In this document: positions 16,713 to 25,401 of the stretch, piece by piece
Layout of the letters: each line of letters begins with the position of its first letter
Numbering within the stretch: the stretch's first letter is position 1
Source: CAZFHP01 sp964519365
GTDB taxonomy: Bacteria; Babelota; Babeliae; Babelales; RVW-14
Direction of reading: 5' to 3'
Assembly: GCA_964519365.1 (NCBI GenBank)
Contig: CAZFHP010000018.1
Span: forward strand, 1-28,009
Length of the DNA stretch: 28,009 nucleotides
Notes under the pieces: generated by a model
What the model saw: the letters and a program-made list of their open reading frames with translations, nothing else
Told to the model about the DNA's origin: nothing
Database searches by the model: none
Program-made: the position numbers and the translations under genes

Positions 16713-16872
16713 CTTTGTTCATGTACCAAACCATAACCGAAAGATATAGTATTTCTCAAAAAGAGAAAAGATCTTTGGGTAAAATCTACAAAAGTTATTC
16801 AAACGCTTGGTACGCTTGTACAAGAATAATCCAAAATACTCGTTATCTAAAATAGAGAAAGGTCAAAGTCCC

Positions 16873-17496
16873 ATGAAGCTTCAAATAAAATATAATGTTC
16901 TGGATATCGCCCATGCACTTGATATTGCAAAAAAAACAGCTGAATTTGCTGATATTTTAGAAATTGGATCTCTTCTCATTTTTCAACACGGCGTTCAAGC
17001 CGTTACAAACTTTAAAGAAAAATTTCCAGAAAAAGAAATTTATGTCGATACAAAAATAGCAAACAAAGCAGAAAAAACAGTCAAAATCTTTTCTCAAGCT
17101 GGCGCAACATATATTTCTGTCTTAGCAGGCACCTATCATAGCGTAACGCGCGAAGCTGTTCGCTCAGCAAAAGAAGAAAATACACAGATCGTACTCGATC
17201 TTATCGATGCTATTTCGCCAGGAGAGCTCGCATCTCACGCACAAATGCTCGGCGTATCAACACTTTTATTTCATCGAGCTCAAACACCCAATGGCACTAT
17301 CGAAACAGAAAGCAACTGGGATATCGTACGCGATAACACAAAGCTTCCCATTTTTGTAAAAGGCAAAATTAATCGCGAGACAATTAACGATATTATGTTA
17401 CTAAAACCCACAGGCGTCGTTATTGGATCAGCAATTACCGAGTCAAACGACCCGGCGCAAGAAGCACATTATTTCAATGCACTCATAAAAAAATAA
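16873..17496 (+). CDS. HPS/KGPDC-family decarboxylase or aldolase
   Basis: A 207-residue member of the OMP decarboxylase superfamily, in the branch of 3-hexulose-6-phosphate synthase and 3-keto-L-gulonate-6-phosphate decarboxylase. The frame is open from 16807, but ATG 16873 (MKLQIKYNVLD) has gaaagg (16857-16862) in front and fits the family start. Visible marks are ADILEIGSLLI (E30), YVDTKIANKAEKT, AGATYISVLAG, a VLDLIDA strand and LLFHRAQTPNG. The family active-site motif DxKxxD reads D59-T-K61-I-A-N64, so the last Asp is Asn. The HR pair at 134-135 is closer to UlaD-type decarboxylases, so the substrate is uncertain. No hexulose isomerase gene is nearby. It converges on the surface-protein array, nine bases from the first gene. 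Confidence 0.75.
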   Translation: MKLQIKYNVLDIAHALDIAKKTAEFADILEIGSLLIFQHGVQAVTNFKEKFPEKEIYVDTKIANKAEKTVKIFSQAGATYISVLAGTYHSVTREAVRSAKEENTQIVLDLIDAISPGELASHAQMLGVSTLLFHRAQTPNGTIETESNWDIVRDNTKLPIFVKGKINRETINDIMLLKPTGVVIGSAITESNDPAQEAHYFNALIKK

Positions 17497-17505
17497 GCAT
17501 ATACC

Positions 17506-19155
17506 CTAAGCACTTGAGTCGTCCAAGATACTTCCCGTTACTTCAACACGTGCGCCAGCAAGAACGTGCACATCAAGATCGCCCACTTGCCCAAGACTAC
17601 TATCGCCAAAAATTATCGTACTTGTTGGGCAACTAAGCGTAACGCTATTGTCAAAATACAAGCACCCTTTGCTTAATCTAAGTCCCATATCACCGGCCTG
17701 CAACACGCACCCGTTTAAGTATAAACACGATGTTACATCTTGCATATGAACAAGCTCGTTATTAGACTCTATAGGATCATACTTAAACTTCGTGCGCTTA
17801 TCAAACCCCCACGTCCCTGCACAATCTATATAACTATCATGTGAGCACGTGTATACAAACGCAGACGTTCCTGAAATAATAACATCATCGTGAATAAATA
17901 AACGCCCGTTATTAAAATAATAATCTCCAGCAAGAGCCAGCTCTACGTTTTGTAACGCAAGCTGTCCAGCACTTCCTGAGATACTTACCATAGGGTCGCT
18001 TATACCATTACGTATGTTTAAAATACGGGCATTTTTTATTGTCAACGTCACACTATTGTCAACCGTTATTTGCGCATGAGGCTCAAGCGTAATCGTCGTC
18101 CCATGACCATTAATAATCGTATCGCTTATTATACGCAATGCGTCCCCTTCTGGAACCGTAAAGTTACATGAAAGCACAAGCGAGTGCCCATTGCCATCAA
18201 GCTCCCCACCATTACTTAGATAAGCATCAGATGAAACATACATATCGCCTTCTAATTTTAAAACACCAGTGTCACTCAGATTAATCTCACCCAAAACAGG
18301 AGTCGGCGTATTAAGCGTAAGCGTCACCCCAGGGTTAACCGTAAACCCTGCTTTGTAAAAAACATAGTTTTCTTCTGTCGCATCATACGTATAAACTTGA
18401 TGCGTATCATAAATCTTAAACGCACTGGCAAGTGCATTGCTGGTATTCTTACAGCAATAAACAAACGCATTACTGTTTACACGAATAGTCTCGTATAAAT
18501 CTTCTTTTTCTTGAATCGACCAAAAAGCACTTCCCGGCCAGTTTACGATTAAATTACTGTTACTGCTTATACCAAAAACAAGCGCGTTACTTGTATTCTT
18601 GCAGCAATACGCAAACGCATTGCTGGTCGTTCGTGCCCACTCAAACATATCCTGCTTTGCTTGAGCCCCAAACGTTTCTTTATTAAACTCAATAATCGCA
18701 TTGCTATTATGCTTAACCCCATACATAAGAGCATTACTTGTGTTTTTGCAACAATACACAAGCGCATCACTCGTTGTATACAACGTACTCAGCACCCCAG
18801 GTGACAATACACTATCAGACAGCACAGCAATAGCGTTACTCGTATTCTTAAGCCCATAATTAATCGCGTTGCTATTTGATATGGTCAATTGCGTTGGAGG
18901 CTCTTGGCTACCTTCTTGACTAATAATAATACCAGCGGGATACTGCTCTACCCAGCTGGAAGATTCTGTATCCCCAAATTGCTTGCGAATAGAATGCTCA
19001 CTCCACCCTGTAAGTCCATCCGCTTTGTTCAGATATATTTTTGAATTAACCTCTTGAATAGACATATTAGACGTATAATTTGTAAAGTTTATGCGTGCAT
19101 CAACCGAGCTCAGCATGCTCAGCAAGCACAAGAACATTAAAGCATATCTATTCAC
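17506..19155 (-). CDS. Secreted repeat/beta-helix protein, array member 1
   Basis: A 549-residue exported protein of a paralogous family I cannot name. The GTG start at 19155 has gggaga just upstream. A signal peptide (MNRYALMFLCLLSMLSSVDA) leads to the family N-terminal segment (TGWSEHSIRKQFG ... IIISQEGS). Residues about 95-255 hold repeats built on (N/T)SNA and YCCKNTSNAL. A beta-helix-like domain with regular hydrophobic/Asn-Gly ladders follows (YDTHQVY, NGGELDGNGHSLVLSC, INGHGTTITLEP, RLFIHDDVIISG). It ends with the family cap IIFGDSS ... DVHVLAGA ... DDSSA. Unlike its neighbours it has no propeller between helix and cap. Outer-surface exposure is inferred. Confidence 0.75.
   Translation of the reverse strand: MNRYALMFLCLLSMLSSVDARINFTNYTSNMSIQEVNSKIYLNKADGLTGWSEHSIRKQFGDTESSSWVEQYPAGIIISQEGSQEPPTQLTISNSNAINYGLKNTSNAIAVLSDSVLSPGVLSTLYTTSDALVYCCKNTSNALMYGVKHNSNAIIEFNKETFGAQAKQDMFEWARTTSNAFAYCCKNTSNALVFGISSNSNLIVNWPGSAFWSIQEKEDLYETIRVNSNAFVYCCKNTSNALASAFKIYDTHQVYTYDATEENYVFYKAGFTVNPGVTLTLNTPTPVLGEINLSDTGVLKLEGDMYVSSDAYLSNGGELDGNGHSLVLSCNFTVPEGDALRIISDTIINGHGTTITLEPHAQITVDNSVTLTIKNARILNIRNGISDPMVSISGSAGQLALQNVELALAGDYYFNNGRLFIHDDVIISGTSAFVYTCSHDSYIDCAGTWGFDKRTKFKYDPIESNNELVHMQDVTSCLYLNGCVLQAGDMGLRLSKGCLYFDNSVTLSCPTSTIIFGDSSLGQVGDLDVHVLAGARVEVTGSILDDSSA
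18420..18890 (-). repeat. Coding repeats of about 150 bases, array member 1
   Basis: Three units of roughly 150 bases each encode a YCCKNTSNAL-type block, a second SNA block and a spacer. The DNA is recognisably repeated, for example ttcttacagcaata (18450s), ttcttgcagcaatacgcaaa (about 18595) and tttttgcaacaatacaca (about 18743). The same units occur in the next gene, so exchange between the two is possible. Confidence 0.7.
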
Positions 19156-19346
19156 GATCTCTCCCTTTATTTTGTCTTATCTGTTTTATCCTACCTAGAA
19201 AGACTCCAAAAACGCTCCATCTCCCGTTCGCCCTGAGGAGTCTCGTCGTAGCCGTAGGCGTAGACGGACGTCTCGAAGGGCTCTTTCATGCAATTCGATG
19301 ATCAGCAGAGCTGGTCTAGTATGGTTAGTTCATACAAAAACGTGTT
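19156..19346. other. Gap between array members 1 and 2
   Basis: This 191-base gap holds one palindromic element (19224-19285) and no gene. It lacks any trace of the C-terminal cap found in the other family members, which suggests the end of array member 2 was lost here. Confidence 0.5.
19224..19285. repeat. Palindromic element, intergenic copy in the array
   Basis: The outer parts cgttcgccctgaggag and cgtctcgaaggg are the same as in the copy at 19770-19832 and lie in the same orientation. The centre is more diverged (cgtcgtagccgtaggcgtag). The two copies are about 545 bases apart and bracket the propeller fragment of array member 2. Confidence 0.75.
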
Positions 19347-20552
19347 TTACATATTTTTCAAAAACATATCAATATTCGGCAACGGGCATAAACTCTCAGT
19401 CGCTGCATCAAACGTATACACAAACATATCATCACCAGCACCTCGAACATCATCAGCTGCAACCGCAAGATAAAAACCACTGTCGCTCCAGGCAACAGAA
19501 GAAATATGCGCCCATTCTTGTGCGCTTGCATGCGTTACGAGGCGCAGCCCATAATCACTCTCTTTATTGTCAGCCTCACCAGACACCCCACCTGGGCCCC
19601 GAAGCTGAGCAAAGTCAGGGGCATACACCCGTATCTCTTGTCCATCTTCTGTTTCTGTTATCACAGCTAAAAATTTATTGTCCGGCGACCATGACGCTTC
19701 ACGCATACGCAGATGTTCACCTGCACCAGCACCAGTACCAGATAAAGAGCAGGCCCAGCCCCCTCTCATCCGTTCGCCCTGAGGAGCCTCGCCGAAGCCT
19801 TTGGCGTAGGCGGGCGTCTCGAAGGGTTCTTGATTTCGCGTCACCGGCTCGCACCCGTCACAACAACCACAAATTCGCAACGGGAAACACATAATCGCAT
19901 TACTGTTATTTTTAATCCCATACACAAGTGCATTACTCGTATTCTTACAGCAATACAAGAAAGCATTGCTCGTCGTACGAACCGTATCGATTAAAAGATT
20001 TTTTTCATCTTCTGTAAAATCACCGTTTAACAAGCTAACAATCGCACTACTATTATTTTTGATCCCGTACGCAAGGGCGTTACTCGTATTCTTACAACAA
20101 TACACAAACGCATTACTATTTGTTCTGATAAGTTCTTTGTCTTCGTCTGTCAAAACATTGTCTGCAAGGGCAACAAGAGCGTTACTATTATTCTTAATCC
20201 CGTAATTAATAGCATTGCTGTTCGAGACAATTAAGTTCGTCGTTGGAATTTCGCTGCCTTCCTGACTGATAATAACCCCATCGTAATACGGCTCAACCCA
20301 TTGCGAAGCGCCGTTATCTCCAAACTTCTTAACGATCGAAAACTCTGACCACCCTGTTACTTTGTCAGGATTTTTGAGATATAACTTTGACTGAGATGCG
20401 TTAATCGTCACATTCGAATCGTAGTTCGTAAAAGATATCGTTGCATTGGCATAACGTTCAGTCATGCCAATGATACTCACAAAAAGCAGTAAAACAAACA
20501 ACTGTTTACTTTTTCTATGTTTTTTTTTATACGCTCGTGTACACACATTCAC
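19347..20552 (-). CDS. Truncated, rearranged array member 2
   Basis: A 401-residue exported family member that has lost parts. GTG start at 20552 with aggaga upstream; an Arg/Lys-rich N-region and hydrophobic LFVLLLFVSIIGM form the signal peptide. The family N-terminal segment (TGWSEFSIVKKFG, VIISQEGSE) and SNA repeats (YCCKNTSNALAYGIKNNS) follow to about residue 230. A Cys-rich stretch then runs into a palindromic element read in frame (FETPAYAKGFGEAPQGERMR, near 242-260). After it comes only a propeller piece (EASWSPDNKFLAVITE, SVAWSDSGFYLAVAAD). The beta-helix and the C-terminal cap are both missing. The frame is intact, so it may be expressed; a decaying gene is equally possible. Confidence 0.65.
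   Translation of the reverse strand: MNVCTRAYKKKHRKSKQLFVLLLFVSIIGMTERYANATISFTNYDSNVTINASQSKLYLKNPDKVTGWSEFSIVKKFGDNGASQWVEPYYDGVIISQEGSEIPTTNLIVSNSNAINYGIKNNSNALVALADNVLTDEDKELIRTNSNAFVYCCKNTSNALAYGIKNNSSAIVSLLNGDFTEDEKNLLIDTVRTTSNAFLYCCKNTSNALVYGIKNNSNAIMCFPLRICGCCDGCEPVTRNQEPFETPAYAKGFGEAPQGERMRGGWACSLSGTGAGAGEHLRMREASWSPDNKFLAVITETEDGQEIRVYAPDFAQLRGPGGVSGEADNKESDYGLRLVTHASAQEWAHISSVAWSDSGFYLAVAADDVRGAGDDMFVYTFDAATESLCPLPNIDMFLKNM
19770..19832. repeat. Palindromic element read in frame in array member 2
   Basis: The plus strand reads ccgttcgccctgaggagcct, then cgccgaagcctttggcgtag, then gcgggcgtctcgaagggttc. Arms cgcc/ggcg, gcc/ggc and ccct/aggg pair imperfectly around a ttt centre. On the minus strand it is translated without a stop and lies exactly where the beta-helix should begin, next to a propeller fragment. 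Confidence 0.8.
19885..20225 (-). repeat. Coding repeats of about 150 bases, array member 2
   Basis: Two full units and one partial unit of the same repeat as in array member 1. Each holds ttactcgtattcttacarca followed by a cattactNtt block, about 150 bases apart, encoding YCCKNTSNAL plus a GIKNNS-A block. Confidence 0.7.
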
Positions 20553-20584
20553 TATCTTCTCCTATCTTTTATTCTCTCGTTTAT

Positions 20585-22975
20585 TTACAGCGAATCATCT
20601 GCAACAACCCCTGTTATCTCAACATGCGCACCACCAAGCACATGAACGCTCAAGTCACCATCAGGCAAAGACGAATCACCAAAAATAAGACCATTTGATA
20701 AAGACAATGGTGGCGCAGGCGGAGACGGCAATGCTGGTGTATATTGAATATCGTATACATACAGTGCTCCTGGTTGGCCAACAACAGAAAAATAATCCCA
20801 AGCCGGCAAACTCTCTATCGATTTAACGTCTGAGCCACTCCAATTATGAGTATCCAGTTGCGTTACACTCGAACCATTAAAGCTATACGCAGCCATCATC
20901 GATCCCTGACCGCCAACAAATAATGCATCACTTGTTACATTCCAAGCTATCGAATAAACGTCACTGCCAAAACCTCCATCCGTATTTGGATTCAAACTTC
21001 CTGGCATATAATCATAGATCTGGAACAGAGGAAAACCTTCACCGCCAACAGCAACATACGCACCACTTGGGGAAAAGGCAATCGTTCGAATTACTGACAT
21101 CGGAGTCGAAACAAAATCCATACCATTAAGATTTGTTCCATCAAATTGGCGAATCCAAACAGAGTCCCCAGCACCAATAAGAAGATGTATCCCAGGAGGA
21201 TACGTTCCTGATGGTTCCCATGCTAAAGCATAAACGGGATCATCTACCGGCATTGAGCCTCCACCCAGATCTAGTTGGGTCACGAAACTAAGAGACGAAC
21301 CGTCAAACTCATATATCGCAACATAAGCATTGCTTGGACCTTCAAAATAACTAACGGCAAGATACTGCCCTGTTGGGTCCCAAGCAACAGCATAATACAA
21401 TCCAGAACCCATCGGCGTAACCGTTGCAACATCTGCAAAACTCGACCCATCAAAGCCATAAACGTTTATCCCACTACCGACAACAGCTAAGTACGAAGAC
21501 GGACCATCAGGAACAGGACTCCAGTCTAGCGCCATAACGGGAGCATACGGAAATGTAACAGTACTACCTGTCAATGGCTGCGGAAATGTAAAATCTGTCC
21601 CATCAAATCCATACACAGCAAACTGATCACTAAACTCACCACTAACGGCAAGCCAACTATGATTCGGATCCCATGAAGAATCCCCGACAGGGTTTGATCC
21701 AAATGGATGACCAACACTCGCTTTTTCTACAATATCCCACGACGCTGGCGTTGGCGGCGGCGCAATATAAATCCCCGTACTCACCGTTACTTTGTTGTCA
21801 AGATACAACGAACCTTTGCTTAATCTCAGACCTGTATACGTCGTATGTAACGATGCCCCATCAAAATACATCGCCGACTTTTCTCCGTACATACGAATTA
21901 AACCTGTATCAGCTACCGGTGGTTTGTAATAAAACGTCGTTCCTGGATCAAAACCCCACGTCGCGCCATCAGTAATCGAAGCAGGCTGACTCGATTCATA
22001 AATAAACGATGAATTACCTGCAACAACAACATCCCCATGAATAAACAACCGACCATTGGAACCCAAATAAAAATCATCAGCTAAGTCTAACTCAACGTCT
22101 TGAAGCGCAAGCCAGCCAGGAGATGTCCCAAAAGATATCATTGGGTTAAATTCAGAGTTTGACGTATTTTTGATCCGAATATTTTTTAATGTCACGGTAA
22201 CATTATCACTGACAACAAGCGACGCTCCTGACTCTAAAAATAACGTTGTCCCATGACCATTTACAATCGTGTCACCGGTAAAAATCAACTGCTGACTTGC
22301 AGGAATCACCAAGCTACACGAAAGTACTAACGAATATCCCTGACCATCAATCGACCCACCGTTCGTCAAATACGCATTTGAACCTAAATAAAAATCGTTG
22401 GCTAATGTTATAGCGTTATTGTTCAAATCTATTTTTCCCGTTGCAGGAATCGGCGTATTAAGCGTTAAATCTGGGATACCCAAAATCGTAAACCCATCTT
22501 TGAAATACACCAAGTTTTCTTCTGACGTATTACTATTGTTTCCACCCGTTCCAGCATAGATCTGGTGCGTATCATAAATCGTTACGTTATCTCCAAATTC
22601 TGCTTTTAAACCAACAATCGCGTTACTATTTGATGTCACTAAATCAGTAGCAGGAATTTCGCTTCCTTCCTGGCTAATAATAACGTTATCGTAATACTGC
22701 TCTTGCCAATTATCAGATGTATCAAAGCCCTGAGATTTAACAATCGAAAACTCCCCCCAGCCATTAACTTGATTCGCCTTGCTTAGAATTAAAGAAGAAC
22801 TTGTCGGCTCAATCGTAATTCTGGACGCAAAACTACTAAAGTCTATGGTCGCATGCACAGGCACAGAAAATAATACGACGCCAACAGCCAAAACCATAAC
22901 ACGATTAAGCACACGAGACAACCAGCAGTATTCTTGCTGGTTGTCTCGATTCTTCATCTCACAACTCTTTCTCAT
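20585..22975 (-). CDS. Secreted beta-helix/propeller protein, array member 3
   Basis: A 796-residue exported protein with the full family layout. The signal peptide hydrophobic core is VMVLAVGVVLFSVPVHA, with likely cleavage near residue 42. The family N-terminal segment follows (NGWGEFSIVK, NVIISQEGSEIPATDLV) with one SNSNAIV. The beta-helix-like domain covers about 130-395 (YFKDGFTI, NGGSIDGQGYSLVLSC, VNGHGTTLFLESGA, RLFIHGDVVV). A WD40-like propeller spans about 400-750, with blades such as SSWDPNHSWLAVSGE, VAWDPTGQYLAVSY and IAFSPSGAYVAVGG. The cap is GLIFGDSS ... SVHVLGGA ... DDSL. ATG 22975 has gaggga upstream. Codons 10-21 are a perfect palindrome absent from the closest paralogue. Confidence 0.78.
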   Translation of the reverse strand: MRKSCEMKNRDNQQEYCWLSRVLNRVMVLAVGVVLFSVPVHATIDFSSFASRITIEPTSSSLILSKANQVNGWGEFSIVKSQGFDTSDNWQEQYYDNVIISQEGSEIPATDLVTSNSNAIVGLKAEFGDNVTIYDTHQIYAGTGGNNSNTSEENLVYFKDGFTILGIPDLTLNTPIPATGKIDLNNNAITLANDFYLGSNAYLTNGGSIDGQGYSLVLSCSLVIPASQQLIFTGDTIVNGHGTTLFLESGASLVVSDNVTVTLKNIRIKNTSNSEFNPMISFGTSPGWLALQDVELDLADDFYLGSNGRLFIHGDVVVAGNSSFIYESSQPASITDGATWGFDPGTTFYYKPPVADTGLIRMYGEKSAMYFDGASLHTTYTGLRLSKGSLYLDNKVTVSTGIYIAPPPTPASWDIVEKASVGHPFGSNPVGDSSWDPNHSWLAVSGEFSDQFAVYGFDGTDFTFPQPLTGSTVTFPYAPVMALDWSPVPDGPSSYLAVVGSGINVYGFDGSSFADVATVTPMGSGLYYAVAWDPTGQYLAVSYFEGPSNAYVAIYEFDGSSLSFVTQLDLGGGSMPVDDPVYALAWEPSGTYPPGIHLLIGAGDSVWIRQFDGTNLNGMDFVSTPMSVIRTIAFSPSGAYVAVGGEGFPLFQIYDYMPGSLNPNTDGGFGSDVYSIAWNVTSDALFVGGQGSMMAAYSFNGSSVTQLDTHNWSGSDVKSIESLPAWDYFSVVGQPGALYVYDIQYTPALPSPPAPPLSLSNGLIFGDSSLPDGDLSVHVLGGAHVEITGVVADDSL
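22914..22948. repeat. Perfect 14-bp palindrome in the signal-peptide region
   Basis: Arms 22914-22927 (cgagacaaccagca) and 22935-22948 pair perfectly around a 7-base loop. On the minus strand it encodes RDNQQEYCWLSR, just before the hydrophobic core of array member 3. Array member 5 reads KNR-LLNR where this gene reads KNR-(11 residues)-VLNR, which fits an in-frame insertion. It starts 27 bases after the start codon, so it could also hinder translation. Confidence 0.75.
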
Positions 22976-23068
22976 CGCTCCCTCACCTGTTTATTTTTTC
23001 AAAAAACATACAAACACTTTGTCTTTTTTCACACTATTTTTTTGCCTATTTTTTTCACGATACTTTTT

Positions 23069-25372
23069 TTACTCAGTTGAATCATCAAACACTTTCCCAC
23101 TAATCGAAACGTTTGCAGCTGCCAACACACGTACATCTAAGTTCCCATCAGGAATTGACGAGTCACCTAAAATCAATCCTTCTGAAATTGCAGTTTGAGG
23201 TTCTGGGGTTGGCCCGCCTCCAGCGCCAAGAGAATAAACGCTCACATCTCTGGTTTGCCCTGCCACGCCAAAATAGTCCCAACTTGGAAAACTTTCAACA
23301 GTCTTAACAAGCCCAGAATACAACTCTGTTCCTATCGAAGTAACAACAGGATTGGCAAACGAATACGCCTCAAGATTCACCACAGACCCATCACCACCAA
23401 TCAATAATTTATCGCTTGTCGCATTCCAATCAATCGAATAAATATCTCCACCAGAAAATGGGAAGTTTGTAATTGGAGACAAATTCCCAGTCGAAGCTGA
23501 AAAACTAAAGACATCAAAGAAACTCGACCCAAGACCGCCAACTGCAACATAATTGCCATCAGGAGAAAATGATATCGAACGAATTTCACTAGCTGATGAA
23601 ACATACGAATTTAGAAAGTTAAAAAATGGCGGACCAGAAAGCTGAAACTCATAAACATAAATTTGATTGCCAACTCCTGCAAGCAGATACTGACCCGTTG
23701 GATCCCACGCAAAGGCATAAATTGGGCCTGGCAAAGAAAATTCAGGAACCCCTCCGCCACCAAGGCCTCCACTAAATTCATGTACATAAACTTCCCCACT
23801 CTCTTTCCCTTCAACAATGTACTGTCCATCAGGCCTCCATGCAACAGCATGACATGCGCCCCCAACAGGTGGCCCTGATACAAACCCTAAAGACAGTCCC
23901 CCCATATAATTGAAAACAAAAAGACCTTCAAACGTTCCTGCAGCTAAATACTGCATACCAGGGCCATTATCAACAGGATTCCAAGCAACCGTATAATATG
24001 GAAAGCCCCCGCCAGCTGGATCTTCATGCATGAGTAAATTTAACGTCGATCCATTAAACCCATATATCCCTATTTCTTCCTGTCCATACATATTACCAGA
24101 TACGGCATACCAATTGTTCCAAGGGTCCCACGAAGAACTATAAATTTCATTAATATTTGGATTCGAATCTGTCGTAATATTCGTTATAGCCCCAGCACGC
24201 GACGCTCTATCTCTTGCAACATCAATACTTGTCTGAATCGAAACGTTATTGTCAAGATACAGTGTTCCTTTACGCAATTGCAAACCAGTAGTCGTCGTCT
24301 TTAATGATGCACCATCAAAATACATTGCCGACGTCTTGCCATACATACGAATCAAATTATTATTCGCAACACTTGGCTTGTAATAAAACGTTGTCCCTTT
24401 GTCAAAGTACCACACAGAGCCATTAGCAATCTGCGCAGGGCTACTTGATTCATAATAGAACGTCGAATTGCCTAAACACATAACATTGTTGTGAATAAAC
24501 AAACGCCCAGCAGAAAAGTAATAATCATCGGCTTGATCAAGCTCGACGTTTTGTAATGCAAGCGTCGCATCTGAAGCAACACTAATCATTGCAGGAATGG
24601 GAGGGTTCGAGCTATTTTTTATACGAATGTTTTTTAATGTCACGGTTACATTGCTCGCAAGCTCAATATACGCATTCGGCTCTAGGTAAAGCGTCGTCCC
24701 ATGACCATTAACAATTGTGTCACCCGTAAAAACTAATCTCTTATTTTCTGGAACCACAAGGCTACAAGAAAGCACGAGCGAATACCCATTGCCATTAATA
24801 TAGCCACCATTTGTTAGATACGCATTTGAACCGAGATAAAAATCGTTGGCCAAACTTATAGTACCTGTATCATACAGATCAATCTTTCCTGTTACAGGGA
24901 TCGGGGTATTAAGCGTCAAGTCATGGGTAGGACCAACCGTAAAACCGTCTTTGAAATACACCAGGTTTTCTTCTAATGTGTCCGGTCTTCCTGCTATCGC
25001 AAGCCCATAAATCTGGTGTGTGTCATAAATCGTTACATCACCCGTAGCCCCACTTAAAGCAACAATCGCATTACTATTTGAGTACACAAGCGTTGTTGCC
25101 GGCAATTCACTCCCTTGTTGACTAATGACAACATTGTCATAATACGCTTCCCCCCAATTGTCAGCAGTATCAAAACCGGCAGGTTTAACGACAGAAAGCT
25201 CGCTCCATCCCGTAACCTTGTTCGCTTTTGCAAAGCCCAGACGTGAATAACCCTGTTCAATAATAACAGCTGAAGATCGTCCATCAAAATTAATATCTGC
25301 GTACAACGATACGCAATATGCAAAACTCAAAACAAAAAATAAGCTAATCACATTTTTTATCTTCATTTTCAC
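23069..25372 (-). CDS. Secreted beta-helix/propeller protein, array member 4
   Basis: A 767-residue family member with the same layout as array member 3. The GTG at 25372 has aaggag five bases upstream; ATG two codons later is the alternative. Signal peptide NVISLFFVLSFAYCVSLYA. N-terminal segment TGWSELSVVKPAGFD and VVISQQGSELPATTLV, then SNSNAIVAL. Beta-helix-like ladder about 120-370 (YLTNGGYINGNGYSLVLSC, IVNGHGTTLYLEPNA). Propeller about 385-715 (SSWDPWNNWYAVSG, FAWDPTGQYLLAGVG, ISFSPDGNYVAVGG). Cap GLILGDSS ... DVRVLAAA ... DDSTE is the most diverged of the set. The propeller is Gly/Pro-rich compared with its neighbours. Confidence 0.78.
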   Translation of the reverse strand: MKMKIKNVISLFFVLSFAYCVSLYADINFDGRSSAVIIEQGYSRLGFAKANKVTGWSELSVVKPAGFDTADNWGEAYYDNVVISQQGSELPATTLVYSNSNAIVALSGATGDVTIYDTHQIYGLAIAGRPDTLEENLVYFKDGFTVGPTHDLTLNTPIPVTGKIDLYDTGTISLANDFYLGSNAYLTNGGYINGNGYSLVLSCSLVVPENKRLVFTGDTIVNGHGTTLYLEPNAYIELASNVTVTLKNIRIKNSSNPPIPAMISVASDATLALQNVELDQADDYYFSAGRLFIHNNVMCLGNSTFYYESSSPAQIANGSVWYFDKGTTFYYKPSVANNNLIRMYGKTSAMYFDGASLKTTTTGLQLRKGTLYLDNNVSIQTSIDVARDRASRAGAITNITTDSNPNINEIYSSSWDPWNNWYAVSGNMYGQEEIGIYGFNGSTLNLLMHEDPAGGGFPYYTVAWNPVDNGPGMQYLAAGTFEGLFVFNYMGGLSLGFVSGPPVGGACHAVAWRPDGQYIVEGKESGEVYVHEFSGGLGGGGVPEFSLPGPIYAFAWDPTGQYLLAGVGNQIYVYEFQLSGPPFFNFLNSYVSSASEIRSISFSPDGNYVAVGGLGSSFFDVFSFSASTGNLSPITNFPFSGGDIYSIDWNATSDKLLIGGDGSVVNLEAYSFANPVVTSIGTELYSGLVKTVESFPSWDYFGVAGQTRDVSVYSLGAGGGPTPEPQTAISEGLILGDSSIPDGNLDVRVLAAANVSISGKVFDDSTE

Positions 25373-25401
25373 TTATGCTCCTTATTATGTTTAGATTATG
25401 T

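Noticed and set aside
16368..16872. Insertion sequence with transposase
   Set aside because: Inverted repeats are present, but no transposase-like reading frame exists here or elsewhere in the window.
19298..19894. Plus-strand 198-residue open frame opposite array member 2
   Set aside because: It is a His/Gln-rich shadow of the coding minus strand, with no start signal or family motif.
18420..20225. Possible CRISPR-like array
   Set aside because: The repeats are long, imperfect, in frame and encode protein; there are no uniform spacers or cas genes.
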